Below are positions 60,501 to 64,000 of a DNA stretch of 64,000 nucleotides, piece after piece; within the stretch, counting starts at the first letter, position 1; every line of letters begins with the position of its first letter. Origin of the DNA: Microbacterium sp. Leaf159 (GTDB lineage: Bacteria; Actinomycetota; Actinomycetes; Actinomycetales; Microbacteriaceae); contig NZ_LMOU01000001.1 of assembly GCF_001423615.1 (NCBI RefSeq), positions 1,869,770-1,933,769 of the forward strand, read 5' to 3'. A model generated the notes under the pieces. The model worked only from the letters and a program-made list of their open reading frames with translations, made no database searches and was not told the DNA's origin. The translations under genes and the position numbers were made by a program.

Positions 60501-60513
60501 CGCCGATGGCCAT
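54592..60513 (-). CDS. giant membrane-anchored Ig-like repeat protein
   Basis: 1973 aa. A short basic cytoplasmic N-terminus and one membrane helix (about 19-41), then about 400 residues of beta-propeller-like repeats, then many Ig/cadherin-like domains. The first of these opens P-P-V-A-V-D-D-A-F-G-V-R-A-G and contains V-L-L-N-D-H-D-P, a typical cadherin-like tandem-domain motif. The C-terminal third has fibronectin-III-like repeats and ends V-C-P. It is probably a surface stalk or sensor. The start overlaps the kinase stop (TGATG), so kinase and stalk are made together. This suggests the stalk is a kinase target or partner. Confidence 0.85.
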   Translation of the reverse strand: MAIGDRNRAETKPRSRGRLIAAISGVAALAVVVTLAVTAQGYQSQEVPRLESAVWVMRDSGQYARVNTELAEIDTVRNVDDPEAVWQSGSAAVLYAQGNRQRWDLDPASPTDLLSDSSDAGTPLASEPTPAGTREILSAGPYVAYRTDTGQVSVTTLDAGAATALVDPFAGVEVEEGEDPPTYTADAIGLSPEGLLVLYSADEGAVRRFDIKEHRFLGDPASVSSAPDAGEGLSVTVVGDRWAMLQTGSGELWLQGRDEPVELDVADDARLQEGAASGESLFIADSDGLVSVDLASGESERVADATGVPAAPVVVGDQTYAAWLDTGAGTLWTDGETVPLRVPDEALDSATIEPVFQENGDRAVLSETGTGLIWTAPDGVLIPLEQWAIEDDTEQQEGTIIVEDVAEQLPPVAVDDAFGVRAGEQVILPVLLNDHDPNKKDVLTIDPDSVAGGLGDPAFGDLTLVANGQSLVVNVKAGSGQTSFTYAVTDGAAVSSPATVTLTVVDAGVNSAPVWCGVDACQQEWPTPQLLPGGSTVVSALSGWVDPEGDPFVLSDAYETDSSSPVMVVPMADGRVAIRHTDPNAADAVIAVTVVVEDVHGATAEKTLDVQVTGSPALVASPVALTARVGELQSIRISDHLSGGSGSYRLVDAVQTAATAQGLEVTPNAASGTVELTVAEPGQYVVTYTAQDVSTQAEQSAVIRITAVDGSSGLAMAPLTAFVREGEDTTVDVLRAVQNTSGRVLMLSDAVSSTPQLNVRVVGNESIRINGTTEDGEPGVIGRATVTVADGSGAAVQGTVTVFLTPPSTVTRPIVFPDAITVRAGSLTRISVTANDVAPRGEPLVVLPEVTGSGEAGELVFADRNALRYLAPTTPGTYRLTYSVSLERNPSLSDNGTVTVTVVPPGTNRAPTPTTLTGRVLSGQTVSLRVPANGMDSDGDRVVLTGIEQPEKGAGTATVSASGESIVYRAPAAGVQGGQASFRYTVRDPQGEEGTGVVRIGVLDADVDDSAPVTFSDYVRVEAGSKTPIVLDPRSNDLDPAQSELEITELVPNAPPVKGNPLYDRLNALIDSDTDLDEGRVVLRAGDTAGTNSYFYTVKSKRTSSTAQGLIVVTVTDGSVADQPSVADTVLTARDRDDLADRGIDVVTDRVSWPSGDTSSLTLSLWGDQPGYTVQGNRIVGTAPAEGALVPFQLKGKGSGGRDVVAYGFLRIPAFDDMQVQLKPGSTPVVVDEDAAASFDVSDYVDLTASDAVEVGSGQFSAQRAAASCVAEGSGGATYRAGREAPWSDTCLVPVRLKGQERWSYIDVPISIRPAEPQLLLSSISHTIAPGATETIDMYANMAAWEGGREGNAGSLVYRVVYSGSAFIVTPNGKTLTIEARADAKPGNSENISVTVEQYGQPSASVRLVVGAAPPDAPRGATFTKQCIVTSPNCTIDVVDVAGEYDPFAGKPGSGLRLMSLGAGARCDVASISTSGSKSLTASWPGGGQAPGGQCVIPFVVSDAQGRTGTGTLTLDLQGFPQAPASVTTVGFTRTTVVLDVPLGEAGRAHPSVSGVTIMQDGSPANASCSPAGGSYRCTVNGLVNGAPHVFTAAAVNAVGTSATTSPLTSWAYAAPVVSNATATPVYRPGGSDRSRGIVALAIDASDDALAFRIEETGEMIPRNGGTTQVEIGLSPGAQNLTIVPISQFQPPNGEGGNEGGAFRTSVTVAGSPYFDPSWTNASAASNTSINVSGIAAQANGSAQGLDVVYLAWRSGNASCSADGNGRLSVSGAEVQSASPSLQGLQAYQVYNVKACASNGYGVAESSTATVFTFTFVDGPGGNTTYTVATSPSKNGDRYSYGLSSAPAINVEDGFVAKYDMYGAWRDDFSLSADASPGQVRARACHAQQVDSCSGTVNITATTAPTIVDVEFRQCMPARESDVVTVSGAASGSYDRVVTPVTDTPGAFDVKIIWKGAYATLSSITHRVTGVCP

Positions 60514-61643
60514 CAGAGGATCCCTGTCAGGTAGAGGACCGCGATGCCGACTCCGGCGAGCACGGCGGCGCCGATCAACGCGCCGATCACTCCCGCGACG
60601 AGGGGCGAGCGGGTCTTGGTGCGGGCGGCCGGCAGGTCGTCACGGTCGCGGGGTGCGGCCTGCTGGCGCGCCGCGCGGACGGCCCGCCGCGAGTCGGGGG
60701 CCACGGTGGTGATCACGGGCCCTCGCGGGGCGGAATCCGAGAAGCTCACCGGGGCGGCGGCCGCCCATTCGGCGGATGCCGCTTCGAAGGCCGTCGGGTG
60801 GATGCCCAGCTCGTACTGCGCCCAGCGCAGCCGTTCGGCGAAGTCGGCCATGCTCGCGAACCGCTTGGCGGGATCGCGGTGCATCGCCGTCGCGAAGATC
60901 TCGTCGATGATCGGCGGGATGCCGGGCGCGGGCACGGCCGTGTAGCGAGCCTTGACGATGCGATCGGTGAGCTGATCACGCGAGTTCGACCCGCGGTCGG
61001 GGCGCTCGAAGGGGCTGCGCCCGGCGAGCAGCGTGTAGAGCGTCGCGCCCAGGCTCCAGATCTCGCTCGGCACGGACCCGGAGACGCGTTCCTGCAGCAC
61101 CTCGGGCGAGCTCCACGGCACGGACATCGCGATGGTCTCGCCGTCGCCCTCGTCGATCACGGCGGCAGCGATGCCGAAATCGGCGAGCACGGGAGCGCCG
61201 AGGGAGTTGATGAGGACGTTCGAGGGCTTGATGTCACGGTGCAGCAGCCCTGCCCGGTGCACGGTCTCGAGGGCCCCGGCGATGCGTACGCCGGTGTCGA
61301 GGACCTCCGCAAGCGCGAGCGGCGCCTTCTTATACCGGGCACTCATGGTGTCGGGGCAGTACTCCATGGCGAAGTACGGGCGACCGTCGGCCGAGATCGA
61401 TGCCTGGTAGATCGTCACGATCGACGGGTGCGCGCTGAGCCTGGCGGAGATGTCCGCCTCGACGTTGAATGTGCGCAGCACCTCGCGGTTGACCGCATCA
61501 GCGAGAAGCACCTTCACCGCAGCGACGCGACGGGGCATGTCCTGCTCGTAGAGGAACACGTCGGCGAAGCCGCCGGAACCGAGCGGACGCACGTAGCTGT
61601 ACCCCGCCAGCGTCGGCGGGGTCGATGCCATGCGCGTTGCCAC
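60513..61643 (-). CDS. PknB-like Ser/Thr protein kinase with C-terminal membrane helix
   Basis: 376 aa from GTG 61643 (GAGGAG 5 nt upstream); ATG 61631 is an alternative. Gly-rich loop G-S-G-G-F-A-D-V (22-29), ATP Lys 44, H-R-D-I-K-P-S-N with catalytic Asp 137, and D-F-G Asp 155. A basic juxtamembrane region and one membrane helix (about 352-372) follow, with only a few extracellular residues and no PASTA domains. It is the first gene of the long leftward operon; likely targets are the Thr motifs in the FHA and bait proteins. A -10 TATACT lies on the minus strand at 61730-61725, giving a leader of about 75 nt. Confidence 0.92.
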   Translation of the reverse strand: MATRMASTPPTLAGYSYVRPLGSGGFADVFLYEQDMPRRVAAVKVLLADAVNREVLRTFNVEADISARLSAHPSIVTIYQASISADGRPYFAMEYCPDTMSARYKKAPLALAEVLDTGVRIAGALETVHRAGLLHRDIKPSNVLINSLGAPVLADFGIAAAVIDEGDGETIAMSVPWSSPEVLQERVSGSVPSEIWSLGATLYTLLAGRSPFERPDRGSNSRDQLTDRIVKARYTAVPAPGIPPIIDEIFATAMHRDPAKRFASMADFAERLRWAQYELGIHPTAFEAASAEWAAAAPVSFSDSAPRGPVITTVAPDSRRAVRAARQQAAPRDRDDLPAARTKTRSPLVAGVIGALIGAAVLAGVGIAVLYLTGIL

Positions 61644-61792
61644 TCATGCTCCTCACGGTCGGATGGGGAGACCGCGCCCTGCATGAACCCGGCGCGCTGC
61701 GCTGGGCGTTCCCCCCGATCACAGAGTATATCGAGGGGATCGACGATCCCGAGGGTCGCTCGTAGCCCTCACGCTGGCGTGCGGTGCAGGAT

Positions 61793-62359
61793 TCAGGCGC
61801 GCCAGCATCCTTCGATGTGGTCGTCGACCATGCCTGCTGACTGCATCAGCGCATACATGGTGGTGGGTCCGACGAAACGGAAGCCGCGGCGGCGCAGCTC
61901 TTTGCTCATGGCCGTGGACTCGGGCGTGACTGCGGGGACGTCGGCGAAGGAGGCCGGGCGGATGCCGGGGGCCGGCGCGAACGACCACATCAGGGCATCC
62001 AGTTCGCCGTCGTGCATCGTGCGGACGATGGAGGCGTTGCCGATCGTGGCCTCGATCTTCGCGCGGTTGCGGATGATCCCCGCATCCGCCATGAGCCGCT
62101 CGATGTCGGACTCGTCGAACTCGGCGACTGTCTGAGCGTCGAATCCGGCGAAGACCTCTCGGAATCGGGGGCGCTTGCGGAGGATGGTGATCCAGGAGAG
62201 CCCGGCCTGGAACCCTTCGAGCGCCATCTTCTCGAACAGCGCACGGTCACCGTGCAGCGGGGTCCCCCACTCCTCGTCGTGATAGCGGCGATACTCCGCA
62301 TCGTCACCCACCCAGGCGCAGCGTTCGCGGTGGTCGGGCCCGGCGATCAGAGACGTCAT
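61793..62359 (-). CDS. tag: DNA-3-methyladenine glycosylase I
   Basis: 188 aa. It begins near E-R-C-A-W-V with the zinc-ligand Cys, followed by H-D-E-E-W-G, F-Q-A-G-L-S-W, and the later zinc His/Cys region (H-I-E-G-C-W near the end). This matches Tag of the HhH-related glycosylases that remove 3-methyladenine from alkylated DNA. ATG 62359 has TAGCGT ending 6 nt upstream and no Shine-Dalgarno, so it is probably leaderless. Confidence 0.93.
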   Translation of the reverse strand: MTSLIAGPDHRERCAWVGDDAEYRRYHDEEWGTPLHGDRALFEKMALEGFQAGLSWITILRKRPRFREVFAGFDAQTVAEFDESDIERLMADAGIIRNRAKIEATIGNASIVRTMHDGELDALMWSFAPAPGIRPASFADVPAVTPESTAMSKELRRRGFRFVGPTTMYALMQSAGMVDDHIEGCWRA

Positions 62360-62365
62360 GACCTC

Positions 62366-62371
62366 ACGCTA
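62366..62371 (-). promoter_or_regulatory. -10 element of a leaderless promoter (tag)
   Basis: On the minus strand TAGCGT ends 6 nt before the ATG at 62359. Confidence 0.45.
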
Positions 62372-62450
62372 TCCGGGCGCACGGACATGGGCAGGCTTCC
62401 GGCGGTGCTCGCACGGATGCGGGCTGGATGTGTCGTCGATGGATACGAGA

Positions 62451-62480
62451 GGTGTGGACGAGCGTGCGCTCGTCCACACC
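62451..62480 (-). terminator. hairpin terminator candidate after the GntR gene
   Basis: A perfect 13-bp stem (GGTGTGGACGAGC and its complement) with a GTGC loop, about 130 nt past the GntR stop and upstream of tag. There is no T-run. Confidence 0.6.
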
Positions 62481-62608
62481 CGGTGTCCTGCTGCGCCGGT
62501 CAGGGGATCGCTGTGCGATGTCGACCGGACCGATGGGGAGATCGGTCAGGTCAGAACCGGCGTTGCAGATTTCTCGATCGGCGTGGGGAGCCGACCGAAG
62601 GGTGGCGA

Positions 62609-63307
62609 TCAGCGAAGGGGAGGTCCGCTGTCCGCACCCCGTCGTGGGGATGCCGCGGGCGTTGACCCGAGCATCTCGAGGAAGGACGCTCCGAAGGCGT
62701 CGAACGCTTCGGAGGCCGTTGCCTGTGCCCCCTGGGCGAGCGCGGCGCGAGCAGAGGCGAGGAGTGCTCGCCTGCGCGCGCGCCCCGAATCGACGTCCAC
62801 CCCGTGACGGCGGGCCGTGTCAGCGTCGACGAAGAGCCGAAGCGGTTCGATGTGATCGCCGACGATCAGTGAGCCGAGGCGACCGAACTCGCGGGAGATG
62901 AGCGCTTCAGCGAGGTCGAGATAGGAGGCCAGCTCGCAGTCGGTGTCAGCGAGCGGCGCGCGGGCGGACAGCACCCCTGGAACTGATTCCGCTCGTGAGC
63001 CGGTCAGCGACTCTTTGACGATCAGTCGATCGATGACGCGGGCGCGCTCGATCATGTCGACGCGCGACCAGTCCGCGACGCGCGTTCCGGCGTTCGGGGA
63101 GACGTGCACGAATCGCATGTCGGAGAGTCGAGTGAGCGCCTCTCGAACGGGGGTCCGCGAGACCGCCCAACTGTGAGCGAGCAGATCGAGACGAAGACGC
63201 TGACCGGGTGCGAGCCTGCCGCTGACGATCTCGGCGAGCAGGCGCTCGTATGCGAGACCGCTGAGCAGTTGCGGTCGCAGCTGTTCCTCGAGGGAACCCA
63301 TCGACAT
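62609..63307 (-). CDS. GntR-family transcriptional regulator
   Basis: 232 aa from ATG 63307, 7 nt after AAAGG; in-frame ATGs at 63313 and 63301 are possible. The N-terminal winged helix (about 15-85) has the GntR signature Y-E-R-L-L-A-E-I-V-S-G-R-L-A-P-G-Q-R-L and V-S-R-T-P-V-R-E-A-L. The C-terminal 140 residues are helical, as in the FCD class, but metal-binding His residues are not obvious. The target is unknown; no neighbouring catabolic operon is present. Confidence 0.85.
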   Translation of the reverse strand: MSMGSLEEQLRPQLLSGLAYERLLAEIVSGRLAPGQRLRLDLLAHSWAVSRTPVREALTRLSDMRFVHVSPNAGTRVADWSRVDMIERARVIDRLIVKESLTGSRAESVPGVLSARAPLADTDCELASYLDLAEALISREFGRLGSLIVGDHIEPLRLFVDADTARRHGVDVDSGRARRRALLASARAALAQGAQATASEAFDAFGASFLEMLGSTPAASPRRGADSGPPLR

Positions 63308-63580
63308 GGTCATGCCTTTCTCATGGTGCGGAACGCTGGTGAGCGGAGGTCTGCTCGGACGTACGACTGCACTCAGGAATGAGGTTGTCGGGCCGGCATT
63401 CACCAGCCAACCTCCTGCGCTGAGTCGCAGATCGCCTCACGGGTATGCGTGCGCGTGCCGAGAGCCCACAACCAGTAGTCGCTCTGCAGGCGTCAGTGCT
63501 CGACGCTCGGCGCTCAGTAGTGGGCATAGACGCGGTGGGGAGTGCCGCGAGGCATGCCGAACCCCACTGCGGCGGGGTGT
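63308..63580. other. intergenic region upstream of the GntR gene
   Basis: 273 nt between the 3' end of the HNH gene and the GntR start. It may hold the GntR promoter, but I could not assign a convincing -10/-35 pair or operator. No gene is seen. Confidence 0.4.
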
Positions 63581-64000
63581 TCATCCGGCGAGAGCGTGTT
63601 TCAGTGATCCGTGGCGTATCCGCGGGAGGCTGAGTCGTGGGGTGCGCCATCGCTGTTCGGGGTCCCACCATCTCGGGCCCCGCACCTGCGGGATGCCGTC
63701 GTCCATTCGGATCTCCCACCCTGAGCTGCCGAGGGATCGGTGGTGCCACCAGCACAACGGCACACCGTTGTCCGTGTGGGTCGGACCGCCTCTCGCGTGT
63801 TCGACGACGTGGTGGATCTCACACCAGGATGCCGGGACGTGACACCCGGGGATGAGGCATTCCTTGTCACGGGCAACGATCGCCCGCCGTTGATGCACGG
63901 TGAAGATGCGGTCGGTGGTCGTGATGCCGATGATCCGGCCCTCATCGAACAGGACTCGTTGGATCGTCCCGGCGCATCCGATGTGCGCGGCGACGGAGAC
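63581..64000 (-). CDS. DUF222/HNH endonuclease domain protein, 3' part
   Basis: About 139 C-terminal residues are visible; the gene continues past base 64000. The HNH motif is intact: C-L-I-P-G-C-H, then W-C-E-I-H-H-V-V-E-H, then G-G-P-T-H-T-D-N and L-C-W-W-H-H. Such DUF222-HNH proteins are abundant in actinobacteria and often have multiple copies per genome. Their targets are mostly unknown. Confidence 0.85.
   Translation of the reverse strand, partial: VSVAAHIGCAGTIQRVLFDEGRIIGITTTDRIFTVHQRRAIVARDKECLIPGCHVPASWCEIHHVVEHARGGPTHTDNGVPLCWWHHRSLGSSGWEIRMDDGIPQVRGPRWWDPEQRWRTPRLSLPRIRHGSLKHALAG

Noticed and set aside
61661..61679. CGGTC...GGGGA...GACCG palindrome in the kinase leader
   Set aside because: The G-run is on the plus strand but the gene is on the minus strand, so the mRNA loop would be C-rich. 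It is not counted with the GGGG-loop leaders.
62528..62547. GACCGAT-GGGGAG-ATCGGTC palindrome after the GntR gene
   Set aside because: It has a GGGGAG loop, but on the strand opposite to the neighbouring transcripts and with no plus-strand gene nearby. It is a warning that such palindromes can occur by chance or as terminators.

Overview
The window is about 64 kb of high-GC DNA from a Gram-positive actinobacterium. A Microbacteriaceae member close to Microbacterium is the best fit. Reasons: strongly G/C-ending codons, WXG100/EccBCD/mycosin type VII secretion, an RDD-FHA protein, a DtxR/IdeR-type iron box, and several genes whose -10 hexamer ends 6 nt before the start codon (leaderless pattern). 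No rRNA, tRNA, CRISPR array, insertion sequence or phage gene was seen.

Region 1 (about 1-23.8 kb) is a surface-glycopolymer and giant secreted-protein cluster. The plus strand carries the end of a probable Gfo/Idh/MocA oxidoreductase, a conserved barrel-like protein, a GT4 glycosyltransferase, a lipoprotein and a 1570-aa propeller/LamG/PKD protein. The minus strand (23.2 to 8.5 kb) carries a GT2-GtrA fusion, a flippase, a Wzz-like chain-length protein with a decayed kinase lobe, a Wzy/WaaL-like ligase, a membrane-anchored relative of the lipoprotein, a 1783-aa propeller/LamG/PKD protein, a CDP-alcohol phosphatidyltransferase and a secreted beta-helix protein. A TagD-like cytidylyltransferase lies at 23.36 kb. 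Three leaders in this region (2.44, 17.3 and 23.3 kb) carry repeated TGGGGA motifs; several form hairpins with a GGGG loop, and in two genes the last hairpin holds the Shine-Dalgarno sequence next to the start codon.

Region 2 (23.9-31.4 kb) is housekeeping: an iron-regulated SIP-domain protein, a glutaredoxin, a GPH/MFS transporter, an aldehyde dehydrogenase, prolyl iminopeptidase, a zinc metallopeptidase, malate dehydrogenase and a decayed resolvase-like protein.

Region 3 (31.4-43.3 kb) is a type VII secretion locus in two divergent arms: two WXG100 proteins, EccD-2, an RDD-FHA protein, EccC and a small membrane protein leftward; EccD-1, EccB and mycosin rightward. EccE was not found.

Region 4 (43.4-61.6 kb) is one long leftward run of translationally coupled genes. 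It starts with a Ser/Thr kinase, then a 1973-aa Ig-like repeat protein, MoxR, DUF58 and a transglutaminase-like protein that lacks its catalytic Cys and His. A SAV_915-like protein, a small helical protein, a candidate type VII effector and a membrane protein follow. It ends with a DUF5684-FHA protein, a PP2C phosphatase and a tail-anchored protein with six TVxx motifs that look like phosphothreonine bait for FHA domains. The likely theme is kinase/phosphatase/FHA control of the cell envelope and type VII secretion.

Region 5 (61.8-64 kb) has 3-methyladenine glycosylase I, a GntR regulator and the 3' end of a DUF222/HNH endonuclease gene.
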